Part shown: piece by piece, positions 55,401 through 64,000 of the stretch
Position numbering within the stretch: the stretch's first letter is position 1
How the letters are laid out: every line of letters starts with the position of its first letter
Assembly: GCA_003285105.1 (NCBI GenBank)
Contig: CP030158.1
Coordinates: 915,447-979,446 of the forward strand
Length of the DNA: 64,000 nt
From: Roseithermus sacchariphilus
GTDB taxonomy: Bacteria; Bacteroidota; Rhodothermia; Rhodothermales; MEBIC09517
Direction: 5' to 3'
The notes under the pieces: generated by a model
Told to the model about the DNA's origin: nothing
The model's database searches: none
Seen by the model: only the letters and a program-made list of their open reading frames with translations
Translations under genes and position numbers: made by a program

Positions 55401-55840
55401 TCGCGCAGCAACGTGGCCAGGGCATAGAGCGCACGCAGGTTTTCCGGGTCCACCTCGACGGCCTGGCGCAGGTACGCTTCGGCGGCGTCGGCATCCCCGC
55501 GCACCTGCTCCATCAACCCGGAGAGCAGGAGGACCGGGGCGGCGTCCGGGGCCAGCGAGCGGGCTCGCTCCAGCCGGGCGGCCGCGGCGTCCAGGTCGTT
55601 GCGGCGCATGGCCAGCAGGCCCAGGTTCGCCCAGGCGGCCGGCTCGGCGGGGGCCAGCTCGGTCACCCGGAGCAGACGCTCTTCCGCCCCCAGGTCCTCC
55701 CCCGCCTGGATGCGAGCCAGCGCCGAGTAGAAGTTGTAGACGGCCTCCCGGTAGGCCTCCGAGGACGGATCCGGGTCGGCCGGGCGGCACCCCGCCAGGC
55801 CGGCGCAGACGAATAGGGCAAGCAGAATGGACCTGTTCAT
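52418..55840 (-). CDS. Very large TPR + FG-GAP + ASPIC/UnbV lipoprotein
   Basis: 1140 residues from the ATG at 55840. Signal peptide with lipobox LAGC (MNRSILLALFVCAGLAGC). Residues ~35-215 carry tetratricopeptide repeats (AWANLGLLAMRRNDLDAAAARLERA). ~330-620 holds FG-GAP/VCBS repeats with Ca-binding DxD motifs (WADLDADGDPDAMLL). ~650-760 holds an ASPIC/UnbV-type domain (GRRLYHGKSIRPLAS, RINPFGLGGTVEVRTG, ITWPNGDVQAEF). The last 380 residues form two or more additional beta domains of no named family. It belongs to the CRTAC1-like proteins often found with SusC/SusD; it may scaffold or process captured substrate at the surface. It is divergent from the SusC gene. Confidence 0.85.
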   Translation of the reverse strand: MNRSILLALFVCAGLAGCRPADPDPSSEAYREAVYNFYSALARIQAGEDLGAEERLLRVTELAPAEPAAWANLGLLAMRRNDLDAAAARLERARSLAPDAAPVLLLSGLMEQVRGDADAAEAYLRQAVEVDPENLRALYALATLLRDRGTPEATADALRLIDRILDRQPDNLAALLEKVRLAAALGEAETLRATVDRLAAQAEAWPPEAREQLQALRQAPPDQAAQPAAFLENILRREAAYREDLAALKTPDEQIGTLVDRFLRLPNPTSRPAPPDSSLTFVPDSLAFDGGPWDVVRVVLLTPEDLPAVLAARAEAVRLQDGTTLPFPGGGTSPSPSGLAAIDYDYDFLVDLALAGAGGFRLFRQHEDRSFSDVTPRLDLPAAIREAAYDGVWTADLDLEGDLDLVLAPRTGSPRVLRNDGDGTFTPWPLFDDVPALRGFAWADLDADGDPDAMLLDDGGRLHVLLNERAGRFRARALPADLGAVRAFTVADLDSDARIDLLVWTADGTVWQLRTEGAAPDAGWGRSAVATWGGLPAGAARPGTARLVAADFDNNGGLDLLASTEDAARVWLSDEDGAFFALPDPLPHPVFAVADLSGTGRLDLVGRSAEGQPVVWTNLGRRLYHGKSIRPLASSVAGDRRINPFGLGGTVEVRTGLLFQKQPITEPMLHFGLAEHLIIDVVRITWPNGDVQAEFDLLSDQTVEARQRLKGSCPWLFTFDGERMRFVTDVLWRSPLGLKINAQETAGVMMTEDRVKIRGDQLAARDGVYDLRITAELWETHFFDHVALLVVDHPAGTEVFVDERFVFPPPDLDVRALAPLRPVAGVRDGRGRDVTERVRERDARYLKAFEVGRYQGVAEPHVLEIDLPEDVPTDGPLWLVGQGWLRPTDSSINVALSQEPMRPQGLRLEVPDGRGGWRVWHENLGFPAGKLKTVLLDLTGAFAPGVPRRVRLHTNMEIYWDRLAVAQGRPGADLRVQRLAPETADLRYRGFSVTHEADRSSPEIPTYDTLAGTAPVWQDLIGYYTRFGDVRPLLETVDDRYVIMNAGDELVLRFPAPPPPPEGWVRDFVFISDGWVKDGDYNTAFSKTVLPLPSHDDPDYATPPTRLEDDPVYRRHAADWQQYHTRYVTPERFHAALRPR

Positions 55841-56164
55841 GCCGTCGGAATGTGCTTGATCGTTAACGGAAAGCGCCGTAAGGTAGGCCACCCCAATGTA
55901 ACGAAGTCGCTGCCGGCGTGGGCCCCCGGATCCGTGCTGCCCGAGGCGAAGCCGTCGTCGACCGTGGTCGATCGGCGTCGTTCGATCTCCTCACCCCACG
56001 CCCTTCCTCCAAGGCACACCCTTCCCCCGAAGCACACCCACGCACGCCCGGCCTCACGGGAGCCCCACAGCGCGCTCCAGCGAACGCCCCACCGAGCCCC
56101 CGGCTCCGGGTTCGACGGCCCGGCGATGCCGTTCCTTTTCCTCACCAACCCTTACCACACCGAC
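55841..56164. other. Divergent intergenic region, ASPIC lipoprotein / SusC
   Basis: 324 bases. Several GT-rich words such as GTTAACGG and TGTAACG occur, but I cannot assign a promoter or operator. No gene is supported. Confidence 0.5.
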
Positions 56165-59100
56165 ATGGTCCGTAGATTCACCCTGCGGCGGCCGTCCCTC
56201 ACGCGGGCGGCCGTGCTACTTCCGTGCATGGCCTGGTGCGCCCTGCTGCTCCTCCTGACGCCCCACCTGGCTGCGGCTCAGGGCTTCGACGTGCGCGGGT
56301 TCGTACGCTCCGCCGCCAACAACGAGCCGCTGCCCGGCGTCAACATCGTGGAGGTGGGCACCCAGAACGGGACCACCACCGACGCCGAAGGCACCTTCGC
56401 GCTGACCGTGGCCGGGCCGAACGCGTCCCTCCGCGTCTCGTTCGTGGGCTTCGTGCCCCAGACCATCGCCCTCGACGGCCGGAGCGAGCTGACGATCCTC
56501 CTGGAAGAAGACACGGAGCTGCTCGACGAGGTCGTGGTGACGGCCTTCGGCATCGAGCGGCAGGAGCGGGCGCTCGGCTTCGCCGTCAGCGAAGTCTCCG
56601 GGGAGGCGCTCCGCGAGGCCAACGAGACGAACGTGGCCAACGCGCTGGCGGGCAAGGTGGCCGGCGTGCTGGTGCAGAAGCCCGCCACGGGGCCGGCCGG
56701 CTCCAGCCGGGTGATCATCCGCGGCCCCTCGTCCCTGGGCGAGGACAGCCAGCCGCTCTACGTGGTCGACGGCGTGCCCATCGACAACACCACGCTGGGC
56801 GCCGCCGGGATGTGGGGCGGCTCCGACGGCGGCGACGGCATCTCGTCGATCAACCCGGACGACATCGAGAGCATGTCGGTGCTCAAGGGCCCGGCGGCGG
56901 CCGCGCTCTACGGCACGCGCGCCAAGAACGGGGTGATCCTCATCACCACCAAACGCGCCCAGACCGGCGGCGGGCTCGGTGTCGAGTTCAGCAGCAACAC
57001 CACGTTCGAAGACGTGCTCGTCACGACCGACTGGCAGGACCAGTACGGGCAGGGCACGCGCGGCGAGAAGCCGGAGACGGCCGAGGAGGCCCGCACGACC
57101 AACCTCTCCGCCTGGGGCGCTCCGCTCGACGGCTCGATGGTCATCAACTGGGACGGCGTTCAGCGGCCGTACAGCCTCATCGAGGATCGGCTCGACCGGT
57201 TCTATGAGACGGGCCTGACGACGACGAACAGCCTGGCGCTGACGGCGTCGTCGCAGACGGCCGCCGTGCGGCTCGGCTTCTCCCATCTGGAGAACAACGG
57301 CATCAGCCCCAACTCGGGCCTGTCCCGCACATCCTTCACGCTGCGCGGCACGGCCAACCTGGGCAAGCGCCTCAGCGCCGACGCCAAGCTGAACTTCGTC
57401 CGGGAAGACGTGCAGAACCGCCCCCGCCTGTCGGACTCGCCGGGCAACGCCAACTACACGATCTACCAGCTCGCTCCCAACGTGGACCCGCTGCCGATGC
57501 GGGGCACGCAGGAGACGCCGGGCACCGACGAGGAAGGCCGCGAGCTGGCCGTCACCGGCAGCATCTTCGCGCAGAACCCGTACTTCGCCGCCTACAACAT
57601 CACCAGCGGCGACGAGGACCGGCGCCTGATCGGCTTCGCCTCGCTGACCTACCGCTTCACCGACTGGCTCTCGCTGATGGGGCGCTTTGGCGGGGACACC
57701 TACACCACGCGCCGCACCAACATCACGGCCTGGGGCACGGGCTATGACCCCCTGGGCAACATGAGCGAGCAGGAGTTCCGCATCACGGAGATCAACACGG
57801 ACTTCCTGCTGCAGGCCCAGCGCAACCTCACCGACGCCGTGGGGCTGTCGGCCAACTTCGGCGGCAACATCCTCTACCGGCAGCGCGAGGACCTCACGCT
57901 CGGCGGCAGCGGCGGCTTCAACATCCCCACGCTGCACGTCGTCACCAACCAGGCCAACCCGACCATCGGCTACGGCTACAACGAGAAGCAGATCAACTCG
58001 CTCTACGGCTCGGCCGAGCTGTCCTACAACGACTACCTGTTCCTGACGCTGACGGGCCGCAACGACTGGTCCTCGACGCTGCCCATCGACAACAACTCGT
58101 ACTTCTACCCGTCGGTCAGCGCCAGCTTCGTCTTCTCGGACGCCTTCGCGATGCCCTCGTGGCTGACCTTCGGTAAGCTGCGCGCCTCCTGGGCCGAGGT
58201 CGGCGGCGACACCGACCCCTACCAGCTCTTTCTGACCTACAGCCTGCTGGGCAGCCACATGGGCCGCCCCCGCGGCGCCGTGGCTCAGAACCAGATCCCG
58301 CTGGCCAACCTCAAGCCGTCCTCGACCGTGGGCGTGGAAGCCGGCTTCGACCTCCGCTTCTTCGACAACCGGATCGGCACGGACTTCACCGTCTACAGCC
58401 AGACGGCCTCGGACCAGATCCTCTCGACGACGATCTCGAACGCCTCGGGCTTCGAAAGCCAGGTCATCAACGCCGGCGAGATCAAGAACACCGGCGTGGA
58501 ACTGCTGCTGTCCACCACACCGGTACGCACGGCGGACTGGCGCTGGGACCTGGACTTCAACCTCTCGCGCAACATCAACGAGGTCGTCGAGCTGATCGAA
58601 GGGCAGACGTCGCTCATCCTGGCCGAGAGCCGGCGGCGCGGCAACTTCGTCACGGCGGACGTCGGCGAGCCCTACGGCACCATCAAAGGGCAGAAGTACC
58701 TGCGCCAGAACGTCCCGACGAAGGTGGACCCCAACACGGGCGAGACGGTGCCGGACCCCTGCAACGCCACCGGGCCCATCGTCCACGACGCCGACGGCCT
58801 GCCGATGTCCACCGGGGACCTGTGTGTCCTCGGCAACGGCACGCCGGACGTGATCGGCGGCATCTCCAACACGGTCCGCTACCGCAACTTCACGCTCAGC
58901 GCGCTGCTGGACATGCGCTTCGGCGGGGAGATCTACTCCTTCACCAACAGCCAGGGCTATGCCTCGGGCCTGCACAAGGCCACGCTGCAGGGCCGCGAGC
59001 AGGGCTACATCGTGGGCGAGGGCGTCGACCAGGACGGCAACCCCAACACCGTCCAGGCCGACCCGCAGGACTACTTCGGCCGGATCGCCTCGGAGATCGG

Positions 59101-59365
59101 TGAGCAGTTCGTCTACGACGCCAGCTTCGTGAAGCTGCGTGAGCTGCAGCTGAGCTACCGCCTGCCCAGCCGCTTCCTGGCGCGGACGCCCATCACCGTG
59201 GCCACCGTCTCGGTCATCGGGCGCAACCTCTGGCTGATCCACAGCAACGTCGACAACGTCGACCCGGAATCGACCTTCCGGAACGACCAGCAGGGGATCG
59301 GGCTCGAGCACTCCGGCGTGCCGCAAACCCGGAGCCTCGGCTTCAGCATCAACGTCCGCCTCTAG
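56165..59365 (+). CDS. SusC/RagA-type TonB-linked outer-membrane transporter
   Basis: 1066 residues with a signal peptide (LLPCMAWCALLLLLTPHLAAAQ). Residues ~40-125 are a carboxypeptidase-regulatory-like domain (GFVRSAANNEPLPGVNIVEV, TDAEGTFALTV). The TonB box region is LLDEVVVTAFG. The plug has NVANALAGKVAGVLVQK, SRVIIRGPSSL, YVVDGVPIDN and VLKGPAAAALYGTRAKNGVI, all diagnostic for SusC. A long barrel ends in RSLGFSINVRL. It imports oligomers captured by its SusD partner, which follows 75 bases later. The substrate is unknown. Confidence 0.95.
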   Translation: MVRRFTLRRPSLTRAAVLLPCMAWCALLLLLTPHLAAAQGFDVRGFVRSAANNEPLPGVNIVEVGTQNGTTTDAEGTFALTVAGPNASLRVSFVGFVPQTIALDGRSELTILLEEDTELLDEVVVTAFGIERQERALGFAVSEVSGEALREANETNVANALAGKVAGVLVQKPATGPAGSSRVIIRGPSSLGEDSQPLYVVDGVPIDNTTLGAAGMWGGSDGGDGISSINPDDIESMSVLKGPAAAALYGTRAKNGVILITTKRAQTGGGLGVEFSSNTTFEDVLVTTDWQDQYGQGTRGEKPETAEEARTTNLSAWGAPLDGSMVINWDGVQRPYSLIEDRLDRFYETGLTTTNSLALTASSQTAAVRLGFSHLENNGISPNSGLSRTSFTLRGTANLGKRLSADAKLNFVREDVQNRPRLSDSPGNANYTIYQLAPNVDPLPMRGTQETPGTDEEGRELAVTGSIFAQNPYFAAYNITSGDEDRRLIGFASLTYRFTDWLSLMGRFGGDTYTTRRTNITAWGTGYDPLGNMSEQEFRITEINTDFLLQAQRNLTDAVGLSANFGGNILYRQREDLTLGGSGGFNIPTLHVVTNQANPTIGYGYNEKQINSLYGSAELSYNDYLFLTLTGRNDWSSTLPIDNNSYFYPSVSASFVFSDAFAMPSWLTFGKLRASWAEVGGDTDPYQLFLTYSLLGSHMGRPRGAVAQNQIPLANLKPSSTVGVEAGFDLRFFDNRIGTDFTVYSQTASDQILSTTISNASGFESQVINAGEIKNTGVELLLSTTPVRTADWRWDLDFNLSRNINEVVELIEGQTSLILAESRRRGNFVTADVGEPYGTIKGQKYLRQNVPTKVDPNTGETVPDPCNATGPIVHDADGLPMSTGDLCVLGNGTPDVIGGISNTVRYRNFTLSALLDMRFGGEIYSFTNSQGYASGLHKATLQGREQGYIVGEGVDQDGNPNTVQADPQDYFGRIASEIGEQFVYDASFVKLRELQLSYRLPSRFLARTPITVATVSVIGRNLWLIHSNVDNVDPESTFRNDQQGIGLEHSGVPQTRSLGFSINVRL

Positions 59366-59440
59366 CGCCGCCAGGCCCTGCTCCCCGCCCCGGCTCGCTC
59401 CGGGGCCCGATTCCGCATGAGATCAAACCCTGCTATCCCT

Positions 59441-60973
59441 ATGAATCGTCTTTCCCTCCGCACAGGTACGGCGCTCCTCGCCCTGTGCCTGCTGCTGACG
59501 TCCTGCGACGCGCTGGACAGTCACTTCCAGGAGATGAACGTCAACCCGACCCAGGCTGACCAGATCGACCCCAACTACAAACTCACCGACATCCAGCTGC
59601 GGATCTCGGGCGAGCGCTACGAAAACTGGCGCACGAACCTGATCTACAGCTCCACGATGATCCAGCACTTCGCCACGCTGCCCACCTACTGGGCCGGCGA
59701 CAAGTACCTCTACATCGCCTCCTATTCCGCGGCGATGTGGGACCGCTACTACCCCAACATCGCCCGCAACATCGAGGACCTGCGCGTGCAGGTCTGCGAG
59801 GATCCGGCGCAGGTCAACCTCTGCTCGATCACGCGGATCATGCGGGTCTTCATGTACCACCGCCTGACGGACCTCTACGGGGACATCCCCTACTCCGAGG
59901 CCGGGCTCGGCTACCTCGAAGGGATCACGCAGCCGGTTTACGACTCGCAGGAGTTCATCTACAACCACATGCTGACGGAACTGGAGGAGGCGGCACAGGC
60001 GCTCTCGCCCGGCCAGCAGACCTTCAGCACCGGCGACCTGATCTACAACGGCGACGTGGAGAAGTGGCGCAAATTCGCCTACTCGATGATGCTGCGCCTC
60101 GGGATGCGCCTGGTGAAGGTCGATGCCGGCGCGGCCCAGCAGTGGGTCTCGAAGGCCATCGCCGGCGGGGTCATGGAAAGCAATGCCGACATCGCCTTCG
60201 TCCCGCACGAGGACCCGGCCGGCTGGCGCAACGGCAACGGCTCGGTCTTCCTGGCCGATAGCAGCCCGCACCTGAGCGAGTTCTTCGTGGAGTGGATGAA
60301 GACCCACAACGACCCGCGCCTCTACGTCTACGGCCAGGTGCCGGTCGACGGGGCGCCGGCGGTGGGACTGCCCAACGGCTATGACAGCAACACCATCTCG
60401 AGCCACCCGAGCTGGATCCCCTGCGAGCCGGCCGACAGCCCGCCCTCGCCGTGCGAGATGGACGTCTACATGGACCCGAACCCGGTCATCCAGGGAGAGG
60501 ACGACCCCATGTTCTTCATGACCTACGCCGAGGTGGAGCTGCTGCTGGCCGAGGCGGCCGTGCGCGGCTGGCACACGGGCGACCCGGCTACGCACTACGC
60601 CAACGGGGTCCGCGCGGCGATGGAGTACCTGTCGATGTACGGCGCCGACGCCGTCATCCCCAACGATGCCATCGAAGCCTACCTGGCCGCCAACCCCTTC
60701 GACCCGGCCAACGCGCTGAAACAGATCAACGAGCAGATCTGGGCCGCCGTGCTGCTGAACGAGTACGAAGCCTACGCCAACTGGCGCCGCACGGGCTACC
60801 CCGAGCTGACGCCGGTGGTGTACCCGGGCAACGTCACCGGCGGCACCATCCCGCGGCGCCTGCGCTACCGCGAGCAGGAGCAGGTGGCGAACCCGCAAAA
60901 CTACCAGGCCGCCATCTCGCGCCAGGGGCCGGACCTGTTCACCACGCGCATCTGGTGGGACGTGGCTCAATGA
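59441..60973 (+). CDS. SusD/RagB-type surface lipoprotein
   Basis: 510 residues. Lipobox LTSC (Cys22). The region IQLRISGERYENWRTNLIYSS and the TPR-like helices around YHRLTDLYGDIPYSEA, ELEEAAQALS and YAEVELLLAEAAVRGW are typical of the SusD-like family 2. It caps the SusC barrel and binds the substrate. The last residues TTRIWWDVAQ are also common in this family. ATG at 59441 chosen as it directly precedes the signal peptide. Confidence 0.94.
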   Translation: MNRLSLRTGTALLALCLLLTSCDALDSHFQEMNVNPTQADQIDPNYKLTDIQLRISGERYENWRTNLIYSSTMIQHFATLPTYWAGDKYLYIASYSAAMWDRYYPNIARNIEDLRVQVCEDPAQVNLCSITRIMRVFMYHRLTDLYGDIPYSEAGLGYLEGITQPVYDSQEFIYNHMLTELEEAAQALSPGQQTFSTGDLIYNGDVEKWRKFAYSMMLRLGMRLVKVDAGAAQQWVSKAIAGGVMESNADIAFVPHEDPAGWRNGNGSVFLADSSPHLSEFFVEWMKTHNDPRLYVYGQVPVDGAPAVGLPNGYDSNTISSHPSWIPCEPADSPPSPCEMDVYMDPNPVIQGEDDPMFFMTYAEVELLLAEAAVRGWHTGDPATHYANGVRAAMEYLSMYGADAVIPNDAIEAYLAANPFDPANALKQINEQIWAAVLLNEYEAYANWRRTGYPELTPVVYPGNVTGGTIPRRLRYREQEQVANPQNYQAAISRQGPDLFTTRIWWDVAQ

Positions 60974-61008
60974 GCCGACCGCGCACCGCGCGGAGCACCA
61001 CACTCCGA

Positions 61009-61041
61009 GGGGGAAGGCCTCACCGCCTTCCCCCTTTTTTT
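61009..61041 (+). terminator. Rho-independent terminator after susCD
   Basis: GGGGGAAGGC (61009-61018) pairs perfectly with GCCTTCCCCC (61025-61034) around a CTCACC loop, followed by seven T (61035-61041). It lies 36 bases after the SusD stop codon and ends the SusC-SusD operon. Confidence 0.9.
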
Positions 61042-61121
61042 ATGCGGCGATGGTGGCCGGAAGCCGCTCATCGGCCGGCGGCATCGCCCGGCATCCGAGG
61101 CCCACGGCCCGGCCTCCGGTG

Positions 61122-62981
61122 TCACCGGGCCGCGGCAAAGGAGATCGAGCGGACGGCTTCGGCGCCGCTCACCTCGTCGACGACGTGCACGGTGAGCGTC
61201 AGCGGGTGGCGGCGGTCCACCGCGGCCAGGTCCAGCACGATGGTTTCCGCCGTGCGCCGCGCGTCGCTGCGGTAGCGGGTGCGGGCGGAGGTTGGCGCCC
61301 GGCCGTCGGGGGCATCCGGGCGGGTGACCCGGTAGGCGATGGTGTAGCGCGTCCGGCCATCGGCCTCGCAGGCGAGGTGATACAGCTCGAAATAGAACGC
61401 CAGGTTGCCGTGCCGGGGCAGCGTGGCGAAGGGATACACGGCGGAAGCCTCGGCGGGCGGGGCGGCCTCGCCGGCGGCCATCGGCCGGAGGTCGCTCATC
61501 TCCAGGCGCCGCCCCGTGGGGTCCAGCGCCACGAGGGAGTCGATCCGGGCCGTGCCGAGCTTCAGGCGGGCGCCGGGTTCGAGCGGGCCGTCCTCGCCGG
61601 CGCGGAGCACCCGTCGCTGCTCCCATTGCACCCCCAGGTGATAGCGCCCGGTATCGCCCCGGACGACGAACGTGCGCGTGGCCGCTCCGTCGCCGGCATC
61701 CGCCGGGGTGAGGTAATGCCGGTGCTGGAGGGCCTGCAGGCGATAGCCGTCATCGTAGCGGGCCACCGACATGGTAAGCAGGGAGCCCGGCACCGCAGAG
61801 GGGGCTGGATCCTCCTGCAACGCGCCATCTGGCGGCTGCAATGCCGACGCCTCGACACCCCAGTACACCTCGGTGCGCGTGGTGCCGTCGGCCTCCAGGA
61901 AGCGCGCCCAGCGCATGGGCACCGCCAGCGGATCGCCCGGCCCGGCGGCGGCGGAATACACGGGGGGCACCTGCTGCGCGCGGCGCCAGGCGGCGGCGCT
62001 GTCTTCCTCACGCGCCTGCTGCAACACGCTCCGGGCTGCCCGGTCGGGCCGGAGCGCGCTGGGGTACGGCAGGGCGTTGTACGTCGTCACCGCATCGTAG
62101 ACGTCCCCGAAGGCGGGATGCGCCAGCGCCAGCTGGCCGTAGACCTCCTCCAGGACGGCCAGCAGCGCCCGCGCCGGACCGAGCCCGGCCTCTCCCCGCG
62201 CCGAGCGGCCGCGCAGCACCGCCGGAATCAGCTCGACGGCCGGGCGCTCCCGGAAGGGCTGCCGGGGCGAGGAGCGGATGAAGACGAAGTACGCGGCGTC
62301 GCCGAGGTGGGGGTAGACCCAGATCTCGTTGGCGGGGATTGGCGGGATCGGCGGCACCTCGCGCAGGTCGAACGCAGACAGCGCGGGCGAGAGCCGGACC
62401 GTCGCCGTCCGCCCCGGCGGTCCCAGCCGGAGGTACCGCGTGCCCCGGTCGTCGAAATCACACGTCTCGCCGATCCAGGGGAAGTGCCGGCGCACATGAG
62501 CCAGGCGGCGCAGGTGCTCTTCGAGGCGCTCGTTGGCCGCCGTGCCCGGCAGCGGGTCCTGCCGCCGCCACCACCGCACGAGGCCGGTGCCGGTGCCCGC
62601 CGGCAGACGGCCGAGGTCGCAGGCGGCCAGGGCCGGCTCCAGCCGCGCCCGGATCGGCTCGGAGGGCGGCAAGACGTGGGCCACCGCCCGCAGATGCCGC
62701 AGCAGGATGGAGGCCTCGGCGGCGGCCACGGGGGCATCCAGGCGGGCCAGCAACGCCAGGTAGTGCCCGGCCGCTTCGGCCGTCGGCCCGGCGGTGCCAT
62801 CCGCAGAGCGATCCGCAAAGACGTCCAGGATCCAGGCGTCGGCGTGGGCGACCGAGAGCGACTCGGGGCCGACGAGCGCCGCCGGGGCCGCGCCGCCGCG
62901 TGGCTGGGCCGAGGCCGAGGACCACACCAGCAGCCCCACCAGTAACCCCACGAGCAACCCTGCGTGTCGAAGACCAACCAT
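61122..62981 (-). CDS. GWxTD-domain protein, probably exported
   Basis: 619 residues from the ATG at 62981; signal-like N terminus VGLRHAGLLVGLLVGLLVWSSASAQ. Around residues 150-200 is the GWxTD domain (WWRRQDPLPGTAANERLEEH, FPWIGETCDFDDRGTRYLRLGPPG), found in FCB-group periplasmic or secreted proteins of unknown role. The rest is beta-rich with repeated Ala/Pro/Arg segments. It is convergent with the SusCD operon and divergent from the next lipoprotein. Confidence 0.82.
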   Translation of the reverse strand: MVGLRHAGLLVGLLVGLLVWSSASAQPRGGAAPAALVGPESLSVAHADAWILDVFADRSADGTAGPTAEAAGHYLALLARLDAPVAAAEASILLRHLRAVAHVLPPSEPIRARLEPALAACDLGRLPAGTGTGLVRWWRRQDPLPGTAANERLEEHLRRLAHVRRHFPWIGETCDFDDRGTRYLRLGPPGRTATVRLSPALSAFDLREVPPIPPIPANEIWVYPHLGDAAYFVFIRSSPRQPFRERPAVELIPAVLRGRSARGEAGLGPARALLAVLEEVYGQLALAHPAFGDVYDAVTTYNALPYPSALRPDRAARSVLQQAREEDSAAAWRRAQQVPPVYSAAAGPGDPLAVPMRWARFLEADGTTRTEVYWGVEASALQPPDGALQEDPAPSAVPGSLLTMSVARYDDGYRLQALQHRHYLTPADAGDGAATRTFVVRGDTGRYHLGVQWEQRRVLRAGEDGPLEPGARLKLGTARIDSLVALDPTGRRLEMSDLRPMAAGEAAPPAEASAVYPFATLPRHGNLAFYFELYHLACEADGRTRYTIAYRVTRPDAPDGRAPTSARTRYRSDARRTAETIVLDLAAVDRRHPLTLTVHVVDEVSGAEAVRSISFAAAR

Positions 62982-63220
62982 GGCGCCATGCCTCCGCAAA
63001 CTCCGGCTCCGACCGGCTTCCCGGCCGGCGTCGCAGCCGGCTACGGGATTGGACTCGCCGGCCGCCCTGCTGTTCTGCCGCCGTTCTGCCCGATGCGCGC
63101 TGCGGGGTTTCCCCCGGATCTTGTGCGACCGGTACGGTTTAAGAGGCTGTTCCATCCGTATCGCCCGGCCCCGCGCGGCGACCCGGCGGCCCCGTACCCG
63201 CCTCCGACCCCACCCCTGCC

Positions 63221-64000
63221 ATGCGGCCTCTGTCGTACCTGCTCCTGCTGGCCGCCGGCCTGGCTGCCGGCCTGGCGGCCTGCCGGCCGGCCCCCCCACC
63301 CGCCACACCCGGCTTCACCCTCCTCCCGCCCGACTCCACCGGCGTGACGTTCGTCAACGAGATCGTCGAGGACGACGGCTTCAACGTGCTCGAGTACGAG
63401 TACTTCTACAACGGCGGCGGCGTGGCCGTGGGCGACGTCAACGGCGACGGCTTGCCCGACCTCTACTTCACGGCCAACATGCGCCCGGATGCCCTCTACC
63501 TGAACCGCGGCGGCTTTCGCTTCGAGGACGTGACCGAGGCCGCCGGCATCCGGGCCGAGCCCACCTGGACCACCGGCGTCACCATGGCCGACGTCAACGG
63601 CGACGGCCACCTCGACATCTACGTCTGCCGCTCCGGCCGCGTCGGCGAGGAGCGCCGCCGCAACGCGCTCTACCTCAACAACGGCGACGGCACCTTCTCC
63701 GAGCGCGCCGCCGCCTTCGGCCTGGACGACCCCGCCTACTCCACCCACGCCACGTTCTTCGACGCCGACCGCGACGGCGACCTCGACCTGTTCCTCCTGA
63801 ACCACCCCATCCGGCGCTTCGCCCACTTCGACGTCGACCTCATCCGCCAGCAGCGCGATCCGCTGGCCGGCGACAAACTCTACCGCAACGACGGCGACGT
63901 CTTCGTCGATGTCAGCGAGCAGGCCGGGATCATCCAGAACCCCATCGGCTTCGGCCTCAGCGCCCAGGTCAGCGACCTCAACGGGGACGGATGGCCGGAC
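63221..64000 (+). CDS. FG-GAP/CRTAC1-like lipoprotein (cut by window end)
   Basis: The first 260 residues are present; the gene continues past the window. Signal peptide with lipobox LAAC (Cys21), then at least four FG-GAP/VCBS repeats with Ca-binding loops such as VGDVNGDGLPDLYF, MADVNGDGHLDIYV and FDADRDGDLDLFL. The opening TGVTFVNEIVEDDGFNVLEYEYFYNGGGVAVGD-type layout is that of CRTAC1/ASPIC-UnbV proteins, often found as paralogues near SusCD systems. An ASPIC domain is expected beyond the window. Confidence 0.85.
   Translation, partial: MRPLSYLLLLAAGLAAGLAACRPAPPPATPGFTLLPPDSTGVTFVNEIVEDDGFNVLEYEYFYNGGGVAVGDVNGDGLPDLYFTANMRPDALYLNRGGFRFEDVTEAAGIRAEPTWTTGVTMADVNGDGHLDIYVCRSGRVGEERRRNALYLNNGDGTFSERAAAFGLDDPAYSTHATFFDADRDGDLDLFLLNHPIRRFAHFDVDLIRQQRDPLAGDKLYRNDGDVFVDVSEQAGIIQNPIGFGLSAQVSDLNGDGWPD

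Noticed and set aside
51401-55816. 1471-codon plus-strand open frame
   Set aside because: It mirrors the ASPIC/UnbV lipoprotein and the adjacent hydrolase, which show clear family motifs and signal peptides.
56216-59326. 1036-codon minus-strand open frame
   Set aside because: It mirrors susC, where diagnostic SusC motifs are on the plus strand.

Overview
The window is a GC-rich bacterial chromosome segment, most likely from a Rhodothermota (Rhodothermaceae-like) member of the Bacteroidota/FCB group. The lineage call is inferred from a SusC/SusD pair, a type IX secretion sorting tail, GWxTD and ASPIC/UnbV proteins, a TAnnTTTG-type promoter element and generally weak Shine-Dalgarno sites. It is not proven.

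Layout. 1-4.6 kb holds a minus-strand translation cluster in the order rplM-rpsI-rpsB-tsf-pyrH-frr. It has a strong promoter and a long leader ahead of rplM, and a hairpin terminator between tsf and pyrH. 4.9-6.85 kb holds an ECF-type sigma factor and a membrane protein resembling an anti-sigma factor. 6.9-10.5 kb holds dnaN and dnaA on the minus strand and, upstream of dnaA, a DnaA-box-containing AT-richer stretch that is a good oriC candidate, followed by a possible structured small RNA. Most genes left of it run leftward and those right of it run rightward, as expected at a replication origin. 10.5-15.3 kb is the fatty-acid/phospholipid operon yceD-rpmF-plsX-fabH-fabD-fabG. A DEAD-box helicase and a ChaN-like lipoprotein follow.

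18.17-21.73 kb is a CRISPR array of 59 repeats and 58 spacers with a type I-E style repeat and no cas gene in the window. It contains exact spacer duplications, pairs of diverged spacers that look like the same target gene from related viruses, and two overlapping spacers across a viral gene start. 21.9-36.1 kb is mostly housekeeping and signalling: threonine deaminase, a lipoprotein subtilase, a LytS/LytTR two-component system, ruvA, nadE, a TonB receptor, a methyltransferase and a MerA-like flavoprotein.

The most unusual gene is at 36303-39311. It is a secreted 1002-residue protein whose first ~450 residues resemble the calcium-binding and oligomerisation domains of the pore-forming B component of binary toxins (anthrax protective antigen family). 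These are joined to a beta-propeller and a type IX sorting tail. 39.4-40.6 kb is a set of small stress/membrane proteins. 40.9-52.4 kb carries a CadC/TolB-type regulator, carbohydrate-active enzymes (DUF5060/DUF4038 and CE15 families), two type II toxin-antitoxin modules around decayed RHS remnants, NDH-2, and a Gfo/Idh/MocA dehydrogenase. 52.4-64 kb is a TonB-dependent uptake locus (SusC, SusD) flanked by large ASPIC/UnbV- and FG-GAP-repeat lipoproteins and a GWxTD protein. The last gene runs off the window.
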